Position numbers and translations under genes: made by a program
Notes under the pieces: generated by a model
Database searches by the model: none
What the model was told of the DNA's origin: nothing
What the model saw: only the letters and a program-made list of their open reading frames with translations
DNA from: Costus lasius
Lineage: Eukaryota > Streptophyta > Magnoliopsida > Zingiberales > Costaceae
Length of the DNA: 64,000 nucleotides
Reading direction: 5' to 3'
Assembly (NCBI GenBank): GCA_027563935.2
Contig: CM050446.2
Span: forward strand, 31,871,501 to 31,935,500
Shown: one piece after another, positions 1-10,843 of the stretch
How the letters are laid out: each line of letters begins with the position of its first letter
Numbering within the stretch: position 1 is the first letter of the stretch

Positions 1-100
1 CAACAAAAATGGAAATATAGCAAGAGCAACTGTTATGGAAAACTTGGATTTGCCACAAGAATGGGATATAGTCTCAGTAGGACTAGACGAATCCTCCAGT
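1..100 (+). other. Unrecognised flank of the truncated copia LTR
   Basis: These bases have no counterpart in the matching 3' LTR at 7,075 and are therefore not LTR. The second reading frame is open from base 2 until it runs into the LTR. I do not recognise the peptide. It could be another piece of the pararetroviral insert that flanks the other end of the copia element, but nothing in the sequence proves this. Confidence 0.3.
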
Positions 101-964
101 GACTTTCCTTGCCACAAACCCCCTTCATCCTAGCCGCCCACTTGGCATGATCTTGGCCCTCCATAAACCGCCTCTTGCCCTTATAAATAAGACCCTAGCC
201 ACCCCCTCTAAAAGGGTTAACTCCTTGGAGGCGTGAAGACATATAGAGAGGCGTGAGTAAGGGCAAAGGGCGACAACTTGAAGGTGGCGCAACCCTTCTT
301 CCTCCTTGAAGCCGCAAGCCTTCTTCTCCTTCTTCACCTCTTGGCGTAAATTGGAGAAGGGCATGGTGGCGACATCTCTTGGAGAGAATTGGAAGCTTAG
401 GGTGGCGACAACTTGAGAGCTTGGAGCTCTCCTTCTTCATCAAGGAACGCAATCTCCTTCTTCCTTGGAACCGCAAGTTCTTCTTCTTCTCCCTCTCTTC
501 TTGGCGCAAGGACTCTTAGTGCTTGGTGGCATCTCCTTGCCACAAGCTCTCTCCGTTCCTTGGCCATAGGCGCATCTTGCTTGAAGGTGGCGCATGCAAA
601 GAAGAAGAAGGAAGTACTTGGCGCATCATCCTCTTCCTCATCTCTTCTTGGCGCTTCTACCTTGGAGGTGGCGCAAGTTTTGAAGAGAGTGATAAGGCTT
701 GATTCTCTTCCCGAGGCTAGCACCGAGCGTGGAAGGGAGCAACGTTGAGACGGTCGACGCGTGGATACTTGTAGAGGGCGAACACATGGGCGCCTTCAAC
801 ATGGCTTCGGCAACTAGACAAGCAAAAGAGGTACATCTCTAACACATCCTTGTGTCTTCTCTCTCGCATGGATCCTTGGGACCGAAATATGTTTCGGGTG
901 TAATGATTCTTCCGCTGCGTCCTGGGACTGCAAAATTTTAAATTACACCCGGTATTCCCTAACA
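101..964 (+). repeat. 5' LTR fragment of the copia element
   Basis: This stretch matches 7,075-7,918 nearly base for base and ends in the same TAACA. The main difference is about 21 extra bases near 232 in this copy. The first ~1.3 kb of the LTR is missing. Reading frames inside it are not genes: they recur identically in the other LTR and are rich in Ser/Arg/Glu from purine-rich sequence. Confidence 0.9.
181..190 (+). promoter_or_regulatory. LTR TATA box
   Basis: TTATAAATAA sits in the LTR and is repeated in the 3' copy at 7,155-7,164. Its placement well upstream of the LTR end and the primer site is what is expected for the U3/R promoter of a plant copia element. The start site itself is not visible. 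Confidence 0.5.
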
Positions 965-978
965 GAGGTATCAGAGGT
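965..978 (+). other. Primer binding site (initiator tRNA-Met type)
   Basis: AGGTATCAGAGG directly follows the LTR end TAACA. The usual plant copia site is TGGTATCAGAGC, complementary to initiator tRNA-Met. This copy has substitutions at its first and last bases but is clear by position. Confidence 0.75.
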
Positions 979-2466
979 ACTTGCGAGAAACACAAGGTAT
1001 ATGTTTGCTTGTGTGAAAAATTTTTGAAAAATTTTTCTTCTATCCATGCGCGTTTCACATAGAAAGCGTCTTTCATCCAAACTTCTTTTATCATTTTTAT
1101 GGCCAAAATTTGGATTGTGTTTATGATGGATTTAAGACCAAAGGCGCACGTAGTTTTGTCAAGTAGGACGGGCATTGTGTCTTCGGACTGGCCGGGTCTC
1201 TTGATCTGACAAAATTGCCAGCCGATAGGGTCCTTGAAATCATCATGAAACTTGATCCCAATTTTAGCATAAATTTGATTGAGAGAGTGCTTTGGATGGA
1301 GTTGGCGCATAAGGGGATAAAATTTGATTATTCCGATTTTTCAAATTTTATATATGCGCCACTTGTCTCTTCCATGGGTTGATATGGTCATAGCGAGTGC
1401 TCTCCTGTGATGTGGAAGCATGTTTCCACCTGTGATGAATGCTTGTAAAATCTTTCTACCACCTGCGTGTGGTTCTCCCCCTTCTTGATGTAAAATTTTC
1501 ATCTTTCCTTAGAATAGATGTAGAATTATATGATAGGTTAAGGCTTTATCTTGACAACAAGGAGTCTTCTTCAATCGGAGTCAAAAGTGGCGCCAGCTTT
1601 GGAAGCGTGGTGATGGACTTGCGGCTGAAGGAAGGACACATGCTTTCCGCTTCTGGCATGGGCTGATCTGCTAAAGGGACTCGCAACCCTTGGATGCACG
1701 ATAGCATGTCACATGGCTCGTGACAAGTTATTTGTATGAAGAGGGCTATGACCATATCGACCAAACTAGCATGCCTGTGATGGTTTATTATTTTGTTCAT
1801 AGCATGCCTGTGATGTTTTTCCTTTTCTGCCATAACCATAGAAAAACTACATGCTAGAAAAGAATAAAATAAACATGCAAAAACTCTCATTGAAATATCA
1901 AGTCAATAGCCTTCTAACGCATAGCCCTCATCAAACTATCGATCGGTGGTGTTGTGAACTGTTTCCCACCCTCGTGGGACACACTCACTTATCTTTAGGA
2001 GGTGTGTGGTGCCAATGGTTTCCCCAGTCCGTTTTAATCGGGCGCGCCTTCGCAAGGAAACTCGTTGACCCTGGGTATAACGGTTAGGATCTGACTTGAC
2101 TAGTTTTTTCATATGTCACTGACATGATGAATCACTAGAGGCAGCTATTGAGAGGATAGGGTTCTGTGCTGTATCCAGCTCTCGTTGGACACAGGGCGCC
2201 TAGTCTGTCTTAACTAAAAGGAATTGTGCACGGCACAATTGGCTAGCATGCCAACCTGAAGAAGCATGAGATCACTCTGTGCATCCCAACTCACTCTCGT
2301 GAGTCGCGGAGACCTCATGTGAAATTAGAATTCTACTCACCTCTTTCTATGTTGAGTTTGAGAGTTCTCAACTTGTTTTTGGAAGTAGTGGGAGCATAGC
2401 ATTTAATTTAAAGTCCTTGTTAAATGCTTTATCATAGTACTTATTTTACTTATTTGCTTATTGTAG
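979..2466 (+). other. Copia 5' leader, no gene seen
   Basis: This is untranslated leader between the primer site and gag. It contains only short frames with no recognisable product. A microhomology-rich stretch at 1,750-1,830 repeats GCATGCCTGTGATG twice. I see no embedded gene. Confidence 0.5.
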
Positions 2467-2871
2467 ATGGCATCTCCTGATCTAAGATTGAAACTTTATA
2501 AAACCAAACTGGATGGGACAAATTGGACAAAGTGGTTCAAGATTTTGTCCAAGATACTAGAACAGGAGAATAAGGTGTATCTTCTTGAAAGGCCTCCATC
2601 CCAGCCCAGTATGTATTTCACTACTGAGTGGGAGTGGAATGTCTATCTTGAACATTGTGAAGATAACGAACAGTACACTGCTCTTGTCTTAGAGTGCATG
2701 ACCCTAGAGGTCAAAGTTGAGTGTGATGAGATGGGGATTTATGATCTTATCATACATCTCAAAGGTCTCTTCACACCATGCTCTATTGATAAAGATCAGG
2801 AGAGTTCTGTTGGATCTTCAGAGTGTATGTCTAATCTGAGAATGACCATGGTTCTGTATCTTCGAAGCTAA
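2467..2871 (+). pseudogene. Copia gag (UBN2/DUF4219-type), N-terminal part
   Basis: Gag would form the virus-like particle. The 134-codon frame starts with an ATG and has the copia gag layout: a KLDGTNWTKWFKIL segment near residue 15, an LLERPPSQP segment near residue 40, and a DLIIHLKGLF segment near residue 97. Full gags of this type run to roughly 250-300 residues with a CCHC zinc knuckle; here the frame stops early and no knuckle could be read. The downstream sequence still shows gag-like fragments in other frames. The ATG fits the typical copia gag start spacing from the primer site. Confidence 0.72.
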
Positions 2872-3339
2872 TACTTCGGAAGACTGGGAATGCATGGGTA
2901 TTTCGAAGAGGATTAATGGCTAAGAAGAGCATGGCAAAGAAGAAGGGATGTAATCCATCCGCTTCAGGTATTGTGTTACTGAGGTCTTTTGTCTACTTCT
3001 TATTCATGGGTACTGAGTACCGCATGTGAAGCTTACATATGTTTTTCATATGTAGGAACTCAAAAGAAGTAGGACCATGAGGCTTGGTGGGATCGACTCT
3101 CGGGTCAGGGACGGAGCATTGGATGCTGCTGTTGATATCATCTCACTGCCTTGAAGACTTTATCTAGAACTTTGCTATTATGTATCAGCTTATGTATTAG
3201 AACATCATTCCTTTTGGAAAGGATTTCAGTTTGAAATAATAAATAATATTTTTCTTTAAAACTGAGATGTTCTATTGAAGTGATACAGTTAATAATAGTT
3301 TGTGGCTCTATATGTAACACAATATCAGATCCATTGATT

Positions 3340-4110
3340 CAATTAACATCCTCTTATGGCATTGTCTCTTGAACCATCGAACAATGGTCACATCCAAAGG
3401 TCAATGGACTATTGAGATCATTATCCTTTCAGGATTATGATACATGTGAGCCTAGTTCAAAGGAACAATGTGACAGATGCTGCCTTCACCATAAAGGGTG
3501 GAAGGAGTAAGTGGCTTGTTGGATCTATTACACAGCAATGTCTGTGGACCCATGTAAACAAGCACTAAGAGGTGTTATATACTTCATCGGTGTGGGTATG
3601 CCTTATTCAACCTAAGAACTTTGAAAAAATCTAAAAGGTTCACAAATGAAGTATTGAGTCAAATTGGAGGATCTATTAGAGCACTTTGATTGGATCAAGG
3701 TGATTAATGGAGAATTTGATAACTGTCCTAAGGAGTGTGGGGTTATCTCACAGCTTACTTAGAACACCACAGTGTGGTGAATTTTCAAAGAAAGAAAGAG
3801 GAACGCATTGGATGTGGTTCCATCTTTGAATAGTCATGCAAATATACTACTATGATGCCATGAAAACAGATGTACTGCTACTCCATAAGAAAGTGTCTAA
3901 GGTAGCTTTTGAGTTGCGAACTGCAAATATCTCATTCCTTCAATGGAATTGGGAATGTAATATGCAGTGATCTCAAAAGTATATATTTGTGGGGCACTGA
4001 AGAGTGCTATTTCTATCCCAAGGAGAACAAAATATTTGTTGCTCGATACTGCTGTCTTTTTGAGGAGATACTTCTTTGAAAGAAGCTAGTGGGAGTAGAT
4101 TTGATTGGGA
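3340..4110 (+). pseudogene. Copia integrase remnant
   Basis: Translating all three frames gives scattered integrase-like fragments: a PKNFEKI segment near 3,610, a GVISQLT segment near 3,740 and an IFVARY segment near 4,030. These match the order of the integrase core and C-terminal region in copia pol. Every frame is interrupted by stops, so nothing functional remains. The protease was not readable. Assignment rests on weak motif resemblance plus position between gag and reverse transcriptase. Confidence 0.5.
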
Positions 4111-5721
4111 CAAGATCCAGAATCAACCACAATACATTTAGACACACATGGAGAGTGCAATCTCACATACAGGTTGAAGGTCAACCCGAGGTTCAAGTAA
4201 CACAGGAACGACATAAGTCTAGATGGATTCGAAATGCTGAGCATGACGAATTTTTCATCTGGGATGAACCTAAGACTTATGATGAAATGGACGAGGTTAG
4301 TGGACCAGATTCCAGGACATGGCTAAGCGTCATGAGAATGGTAATGGACTCCATGTCTGCTGATCAAGTCTGGGACTTGGAAGAGACGCCAAGTGGGCCC
4401 ATAACCCACAGGCTGTAAATGAATCTTCTAGGAAGATGGACATGGAAGGTAACATTGTTACCGTAAAGGCAAGTTGGTGAACAGAAATTTCAGGTAAATC
4501 CACTAGGTGAATAGTGATGAAATTTTTCACCAGAAGCTTTATTTGAGTCCATTAGGTATCTGCTTGTTGCAATCTCCATTATGGCATGTTGAAAATTGCT
4601 TTTTCTAATGGATGTCTGCAAGAATATGTCCATATGAAAATAGCTGAAAGGTTTTCATACAGAAGCCATAAGGATATGCATGGTCTTATACAAGCATGTT
4701 TAAAAGAGCCTGTGTTTACAAGAAGATCAGTGGGAGCACCTTAATAGTATTTCTTGTTCTAGATGATTGATGATATTCTCCTCACATGGAATGACATCTC
4801 AGCTCTTCACATGGTGAAAAAAAGGCTTGAGATGTATTTCGAGAAGAATGATCTAGGGAATGATGTCTACATACTAGGCATGAGGGTCTATAGATAGAGA
4901 TCCAAGAAAGTCATTGCCCTTTAGTCAATCTATGTTCATCCAAGAGTTTCTGGAGAAGTTTATATTGGATGATTCCAAATATTGATACCTTCCAGAGAGA
5001 TGTGGTCTGACTCTCATGAGGATGTTGTGTCCTATGACACAGCTGGAGAGTAATAACATGGGTCTAAAATCCTGATACTTGGTGTATAGGATGGATCATG
5101 TTTTGAGTAATATACACAAGACCATTTGTGGCAAATGCTTGGAGCATAGCCAGTAAGTTTCAATCAGATCCTAGTGTTTGACACTGGATAGCTGTGAAAG
5201 CAATCTTATATATACTTGGGCAGTATAAAGGATTGAAGTCTAGTCTATGATAGACAGGAAGAATTTTGTGTACAAGGGTACACTAATACTTCGTTCCAGT
5301 CTTATGACCACAGCCAGGATTTGCGCTTTGCCTTGTTGTGGTGTTGTGTGCTGAAAGAGCATTATTCAAACCATAGTGGCAAAATTCTACAAATAAAGCT
5401 GAGTACATTGCAGCTTCTTGTGACAGCCAAGGAAGCAGCTTCATTCATTTGAACTTGATTTAGTTCCTGGTGCTTGATGGTCCAGTATAGTTCTTACTGG
5501 GCCATAGCATAAGTGACGGAACTTAGTGCTCAAGCATGTACTGCAACATATCATCTGATCTTAGAGATTATGGATAAGGATGATAATCAAATTTGTTAAA
5601 ATAAACATAGAAAGCAATCTGGAAAAAACCACTGACATAGCCACTGGCGCAGCGGAAGCTAAATGGGTCATACTAGAGACATTGGAATTGACTAAACATC
5701 AGTTCCCGTTGGTCTTAGTGC
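4111..5721 (+). pseudogene. Copia reverse transcriptase and RNase H remnant
   Basis: The RT start is visible at about 4,256-4,390, where DEPKTYDEMDE, DSRTWLSVMRM, EMDSM-like and QVWDLEE segments follow the copia RT pattern. The catalytic region survives near 4,768 as DDILLTWNDIS. Downstream, near 4,850-4,890, NDLGNDVYILGMRVYR corresponds to the conserved DLGEA.YILGI segment. RNase H-like remains run to about 5,700. Several stops and at least two frameshifts break the frame. It would have copied element RNA into DNA inside particles; it is dead here. Confidence 0.72.
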
Positions 5722-5732
5722 AAGTGGGAGAT
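5722..5732 (+). other. Copia polypurine tract
   Basis: AAGTGGGAGAT immediately precedes TGTTGG, the start of the 3' LTR. It would prime plus-strand synthesis. Confidence 0.75.
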
Positions 5733-7918
5733 TGTTGGTATTTATGCCCTGCAGACCAATGTTTGGATATGGTTAGGCATTGTTTGAATGTACTTTGATG
5801 GAATTGTTATTCTTTATAGAGGCATAGTCGTTATTATGCAGACTTCTCTACCTGCGTTGATGTATTGAGTTTCATAAATAATGTCTCAGGAGTTTGGTTG
5901 GATCCATTCTTATAAGCTATCCCCAGTCAAGGTACCTTAGCAGATATGGGACAGCTTTGGTACATGTGAGACTGGTGTATGGGCTGGTTAGGTGCGGGGC
6001 ACAGTAACGCAGACATACAGGTGCATTGGATACACTGGAGTGATCCACCGTGAGGATTGACTTGTCTAGTCAACAAGTCAATCTCATATGCAAGAGGTTT
6101 GCATTGATCCTTAGACTTGAGGTATTCATGTCTAGATTTGATGATGGGTATGCTTTGATACAGTCTTACGTCTCTCCGTAATTGGGAGACCAAAACGACT
6201 GTCATTGGGCATGTCATAAGTCATGTAGAGACATGGATGACCAATAGTAGGATTTACCCCTTCCTTATTGGAAGCATGATATCCACTCAGGGGCGCCCCA
6301 CCTTATTGGTGCATGACAGGAATGTGTGGCCACACTAGTTGAGTCATGACCAATGCATTGGATTGATAAACATAAGACTAATCCAATGGCAGGATATCAG
6401 TTTAGGCAAAGGGATCTATAATGCAATGGGAATCCTCGTTGCTTGTTAGGAGTTGTTGCCATAATGACTTGAGTCCTATGACATGGGTAGTAGTGATGTG
6501 TTGCTAGATACCCCTCACTACTTATGATGTTTACATCGTTGTCATCGTCATTAGGATCCTACGGGGTCACACGCAATAGACTCTTAACGTTGCTTTAATC
6601 ATAAGCCTTAGGATCAAGTTATTGGATAACTTGGATCCATTTGAAAGATTTCATCAGCGCCAATGGGCCTGATGAGTTGGAAGAAAGTTATTGGAGCCAA
6701 ACTTCAATTTTGACAGGTTGACCCGAAATTGACCTTAATTGGTCACATTTGGATTAGGGTTGCATTGGATTAGATCCAATGACTTAATCAACTCATGCAA
6801 TGAAGTTTGGGCTAACTCATTATCCAATGAGGCACAATAATAAGTTGTCATGAAGAGATTAAAGGCTAAAAGGGCATAATGGGGAGAAATCTCACCCCAT
6901 TGGCGCCTAGGGGCATAATAGGGTGAGGGAGGCGTATTTGCTTCATTATGGAAGTAAAGGGCGCCTAACCCTTCTTCCTAGGATGGAATGCATGCCTTTA
7001 AGGCATCTCTTGGGCTGATATGGCCATTGGGCAAATAAGGATAGGTTGAATGAGGTTTATGGAAAAGTCTTGGAGACTTTCCTTGCCACAAACCCCCTTC
7101 ATCCTAGCCGCCCACTTGGCATGATCTTGGCCCTCCATAAACCGCCTCTTGCCCTTATAAATAAGACCCTAGCCACCCCCCTCTAAAAAGGTTAACTCCA
7201 TGGAGGCATGAAGACAGCAAAGGGCGACAACTTGAAGGTGGCGCAACCCTTCTTCCTCCTTGAAGCCGCAAACCTTCTTCTCCTTCTTCACCTCTTGGCG
7301 TAAATTGGAGAAGGGCTTGGTGGCGACATCTCTTGGAGAGAATTGGAAGCTTAGGGTGGCGAAAACTTGAGAGCTTGGAGCTCTCCTTCTTCATCAAGGA
7401 ACGCAATCTCCTTCTTCCTTGGAGCCGCAAGTTCTTCTTCTTCTCCCTCTCTTCTTGGCGCAAGGACTCTTAGTGCTTGGTGGCATCTCCTTGCCACAAG
7501 CCCTCTCCGTTCCTTGGCCATAAGCGCATCTTGCTTGAAGGTGACGCATGCAAAGAAGAAGAAGGAAGTACTTGGTGCATCATCCTCTTCCTCATCTCTT
7601 CTTGGCGCTTCTACCTTGGAGGTGGCGCAAGTTTTGAAGAGAGTGATAAGGCTTGATTCTCTTCCCAAGGCTAGCACCGAGCGTGGAAGGGAGCAACGTT
7701 GAGACGGTCGACGCGTGGATACTTGTAGAGGGCGAACACATGGGCGCCTTCAACATGGCTTCGGCAACTAGACAAGCAAAAGAGGTACATCTCTAACACA
7801 TCCTTGTGTCTTCTCTCTCGCATAGATCCTTGGGACCGGAATATGTTTCGGGTGTAATGATTCTTCCGCTGCGTCCTGGGACTGCAAAATTTTAAATTAC
7901 ACCCGGTATTCCCTAACA
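5733..7918 (+). repeat. 3' LTR of the copia element
   Basis: It starts with TGTTGG after the polypurine tract and ends with TAACA, giving 2,186 bp with the usual TG...CA ends. Its last 844 bp match the 5' fragment at 101-964. It carries a TATA box at 7,155-7,164. The right neighbour begins CGTCATTGG, which belongs to the pararetroviral RT. Confidence 0.88.
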
Positions 7919-8054
7919 CGTCATTGGTAATCGGCAAATCAAGCTTCAAGAAAATATTGTGCAAAAGATTATCAATTTTAAGGAAGAAAATCTGAAGGAG
8001 AAAAAGGGTTTACGAGCTTGGTTAGGAATTCTCAACTATGCACGAGCCTATACC
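7919..8054 (+). pseudogene. Pararetroviral RT fragment (C-terminal side)
   Basis: The frame begins at base 7,920, right after the copia LTR. It covers the segment just downstream of the RT catalytic core, with VIGNRQIKLQE at its start and RAWLGILNYARAY before a stop at about 8,055. The first part repeats almost exactly at 10,312-10,350. The second part recurs in inverted orientation at about 9,835-9,900. Beyond 8,051 the sequence switches to the opposite-strand segment. Confidence 0.8.
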
Positions 8055-8057
8055 GAA

Positions 8058-8424
8058 TAATTTTACAAAGATGAGAAAGGTAGGTAAGCTGAAGATAGTA
8101 CAGAAAGGAAACACTCTTGGAGATTAACGTTTGCTGGGTTCGCAGCGTGCGTTTATCTCTCTCAATACACACATTATATAGAACCTTTAAAGGCACAAAA
8201 TAGGAGTGCCAAAACCGGGGACTAAAACCAGGGGCGCCCCTTGTTTTCTAAAGTAGAGTAAGATTCCACTTGTCGTGGAATTATTAAGTGGGTCGGTGGT
8301 GCGGTGGTCCATCATGCTTTCCGAGTAGGTGGTCCAGCTTTCTGAGTGCGCATCTTTAGTTGCGTCGTCTTCTTGGCTTTAGTCGTCATCCGAGATTGTA
8401 GTAGTGTTCTTTAGATTCTTCATT
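8058..8424 (-). promoter_or_regulatory. Pararetroviral intergenic region with TATA box
   Basis: Reading the - strand past the end of the polyprotein frame, this is non-coding sequence with a TATA element CTATATAA at 8,181-8,174. It is followed by GTGTGTATTGAGAG, a plausible start region. Plant pararetroviruses place the promoter for their terminally redundant RNA at this position. The following tRNA-Met primer site is not reached because the segment ends at about 8,055. Polyadenylation signals were not clear. Confidence 0.55.
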
Positions 8425-8427
8425 ATC

Positions 8428-9180
8428 TCATTCCTCGTCAGACGATGATGATGATGATTCAGGCCAGATGACCTTTCTTTTCCATAAGGTCATGGTTTGA
8501 GTGTGGGCCTCACAGGTATAATGCTCAATTGTTATATTGTAGTTTCCGAGTGAACTCCATTCAACTCCGACGTCTCTGTAGTTGATGGGATTGAGGATGT
8601 CGACATAACCCGGATTTTCCAAGCCATATAGGAAAATGGGTTGAGTGAAGAAGAGGACTTGTCGCTTTGCAGGGATGAAAACTCCTTCATTGTTGCAGTA
8701 TGGCTTTTGTGCGTATACAGCCAAGTACTTGGTCATGTCTTGATAGGTCATGTCTTGATATTTGAGGCAGAGGTTCTTTAGATGACTGGGGAAGTAGGGT
8801 GGAATCCATGCGTCTATAATCCATTGTCGGATCATACCATGGTGAAACAGCTCCTTGATTAACTGATAAGAAGAAACTTTAATGTGTTTAATAATAATCA
8901 AGGAAGTGTAAAGAAACTGCCCTTTTTGTTGAAGGACTTTAATCCCCGGATTGACTGGTGGCAATCGTCCTAGTTGATCTTGGAGGTTAATCATATGCGC
9001 AAGTAGAGCTGATTGCGCCTTTTGTATAATGACCTCTTTAATTCCAGCGGGAAGGGCGTTAAGAAAAGCTTGTCTTTTATATGGCATCAGTGTCATCCTC
9101 GCATGGAATGTTGCATGTTGTTCTTCAGTTATGAGTTCACTTGTAAGGACTTTAGCAGACTTCTTCTCTTGGGACGTTTG
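8428..9180 (-). pseudogene. Pararetroviral region downstream of RNase H, unknown domain
   Basis: A 222-codon open frame (9,096-8,428) follows the RNase H segment on the same strand and ends with an acidic, Ser-rich tail just before the promoter region. The sequence upstream to 9,180 is open in the same frame back to a stop near 9,180. I do not recognise a domain. It has two adjacent copies of a QDMT-containing 15-bp unit at about 8,733-8,762 and a central hydrophobic/aromatic portion. It may be the C-terminal end of the polyprotein or a separate ORF. The RNase H frame ends with stops around 9,180-9,210, so the two may originally have been separate or linked by a shift. Confidence 0.5.
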
Positions 9181-9189
9181 TCATTTTGA

Positions 9190-9902
9190 GAATAGCTCGA
9201 CCAATTACTTCTAAATTTTCCCAAGCTTCTTGTTCCTCGGCTTCTTGAATGGCTGCTTCAAAAAGTCTTCGTTTTCAGGAGATAGTATAAGGCAATAGGC
9301 AAGTCGGGATAAGGCGTCTGCTAAGGTGTTATCCTTGTCGTTGATGTGTTAGAAGTGAATTGTTACTCCTGTGCCTGTTATAAAGTCCAAAAAGTTTAAC
9401 CATCGTACTCTTGATGGTTTGTTCTGAGCTGTGTTGTTGTAGAAGGAAATGATTGCTTGACAGTCTGTTCGCAAAGTTATTTTCTTGCGATCTAAGTAAT
9501 GGATCTTAAGTCTACTGAGAGTTTCCATACATGCATGTATCTCTGCATCAATAGTGGATTTAATTTGCGCAAATTTTCCACTTGCGTATGCACAAATCTT
9601 TTCTGTAGACTTGGAATCTGACTTCTTTAATTTCCATTTGCAAATTCCTCCTCATCCTTCCATACATCCATCTGTTTCAAGTATAATATAACTTCCTGGT
9701 GAGGGAAGTTCTAGAGGGGGAAGGTTCCGTACCTTTTCCTTAATTGTTTGTATTAATCGTAAGTCAGAATCTTTCAATCTCTTATCTCCATGTGGGCTGG
9801 TTTTGGAATATAGTGGCCCAAGTAATGTCCCTAAGTTGGGAATATAGGCTCGTGCATAGTTGAGAATTCCTAACCAAGCTCGTAAACCCTTTTTCTCCTT
9901 CA
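9190..9902 (-). pseudogene. Pararetroviral RT end and RNase H
   Basis: The - strand from 9,902 downward reads the end of RT and then an RNase H domain. Its acidic positions are visible as TDG near 9,665, DAEIHAC near 9,555 and TDCQAI near 9,455, and the ADALSRLA motif near 9,310 marks the domain end. RNase H removes the RNA template during replication. At least two in-frame stops are present, one next to the TDG motif and one near 9,350, so the copy is inactive. Confidence 0.75.
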
Positions 9903-10060
9903 GAAAACGCTGAAGTTCTCGAAGTCAACAAAATAATCACTACTCAGCGAGGAAATCAAGGTTTTGGGTCTACCAACGCAAGCACTAGTAAGGAAAGTGA
10001 CAAGGTTTTCATTGAAGTAGCTAAACAAGCCCTTATCTCAGTAGCAGGGCAACCATATTC
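9903..10060 (+). pseudogene. Unplaced pararetroviral fragment, + strand
   Basis: This is an open + strand stretch of about 52 codons between the inverted RNase H segment and the RT repeat. It contains QRGNQGFGSTNAST and ends in AGQPYS at the repeat junction. I could not assign it to a domain. Its position between viral segments suggests it comes from another part of the polyprotein, such as the region before RT. Confidence 0.35.
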
Positions 10061-10159
10061 AATGAAAGATGGATGAATGTTTCAAAGAAACTGAATCATT
10101 TATAGCAGTCAATGAAAGATGGATGAATGTTTCAAAGAAACTGAATCATTTATAGCAGT
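10060..10159 (+). repeat. Exact 50-bp tandem duplication in the RT segment
   Basis: The unit starting CAATGAAAGATGG occurs at 10,060-10,109 and again at 10,110-10,159 with no visible difference. A near copy also begins at about 10,728. The first copy breaks the frame because its reading ends in TGA, while the second continues into the catalytic motif. Confidence 0.9.
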
Positions 10160-10354
10160 ATACATAGATGATATTCTGGTTTTCTCTCCAGATGAAGATT
10201 CTCACAAAAAACATTTAAGTGAGTTAAAAAGGCGAGTCATTAATTGGGGATTAGTATTATCTCCAACAAAGATGAAAGTAGCAATCCCAGAAATAGAATT
10301 CCTTGGAGCCGTCATTGGTAATCGGCAAATCAAGCTTCAAGAACATATTGTGTA
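10112..10354 (+). pseudogene. Pararetroviral RT catalytic core fragment
   Basis: The frame contains YIDDILVFS at about 10,160-10,186, the aspartate pair of the RT active site, followed by DSHKKHL and the LSPTK and EFLGAVIG segments typical of the palm and connection. It ends with a stop at about 10,354 just after the segment that is also found at 7,919. The N-terminal RT half is not upstream but downstream at 10,434, so the order is scrambled. Confidence 0.8.
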
Positions 10355-10366
10355 AAAGATTATCAA

Positions 10367-10640
10367 CTCGGAGTAATAAGAAAGTCCACCAGTCGACATC
10401 GTACTATGGCTATTATGGTCAATTCTGGTACAACCATCAACCCAATAACAAGAAAGAAGAAAAGGGAAAAGAACAGATGGTTTTCAGTTATAGGACGCTG
10501 AACGACAACACCCATAAAGATCAGTACAGTCTACCTGGCATTAACACCATTCTCAAGAAAATTGGGAACATCAAAATATTTTCCAAATTTGACTTAAAGT
10601 CTGGGTTTCACCAAATAGCAATGGATGAAGAAAGCATTCC
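10367..10640 (+). pseudogene. Pararetroviral RT N-terminal fragment
   Basis: An open frame leads with a Tyr/Asn/Lys-rich stretch (about 10,367-10,470) and then enters RT at FSYRTLNDNTHKDQYSLPG. It includes DLKSGFHQIAMD at about 10,591-10,626, which holds the first catalytic aspartate. It stops at 10,644. The leading stretch may be the linker before RT. Confidence 0.78.
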
Positions 10641-10838
10641 TTGAACAACCTTTTTTATACCTGGAGGATTATATGAATGACTAGTTATGCCGTTTGGGCT
10701 CAAAAATGCACCCGCAATATTTCAACGAAAGATGGATGAATGTTTCAAAGGAACTGAATCGTTTATACATAGATGATATTCTAGTTTTCTCTCCAGATGA
10801 AGATTCTCACAAGAAACATTTAAGTGAGTTAAAAAGGC
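10641..10838 (+). pseudogene. Second RT core copy with an internal deletion
   Basis: After the stop the sequence continues through VMPFGLKNAP near 10,686 and reaches a second YIDDILVFS near 10,768. Compared with the copy at 10,112, about six codons between GTESF-like and YIDD are missing. The copy ends in a TA microsatellite at 10,844. Confidence 0.72.
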
Positions 10839-10842
10839 GAAT

Positions 10843-10843
<1 letters not shown>

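Larger units (their letters stand above)
101..7918 (+). mobile_element. Degenerate Ty1/copia retrotransposon with ~2.2-kb LTRs
   Basis: The order is LTR fragment (101-964), tRNA-Met type primer site, gag, integrase remnant, reverse transcriptase, RNase H, polypurine tract and 3' LTR (5,733-7,918). This gag-INT-RT-RNase H order defines Ty1/copia. The gag type, long LTRs and GTGGGAGAT-like polypurine tract followed by TGTTGG resemble the Angela/Tork lineages. Only the last 864 bp of the 5' LTR is present, so the element is 5'-truncated or joined to other DNA at base 101. The interior has many stops and frameshifts and cannot encode active proteins. The right end abuts pararetroviral sequence, so the element probably inserted into it. 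A related LTR lies at 49,847-51,735. Confidence 0.88.

Noticed and set aside
195..748. Open frames of about 100 codons on both strands, repeated at 7,155-7,702
   Set aside because: They lie wholly inside the copia LTR copies and encode low-complexity Ser/Arg/Glu-rich peptides.
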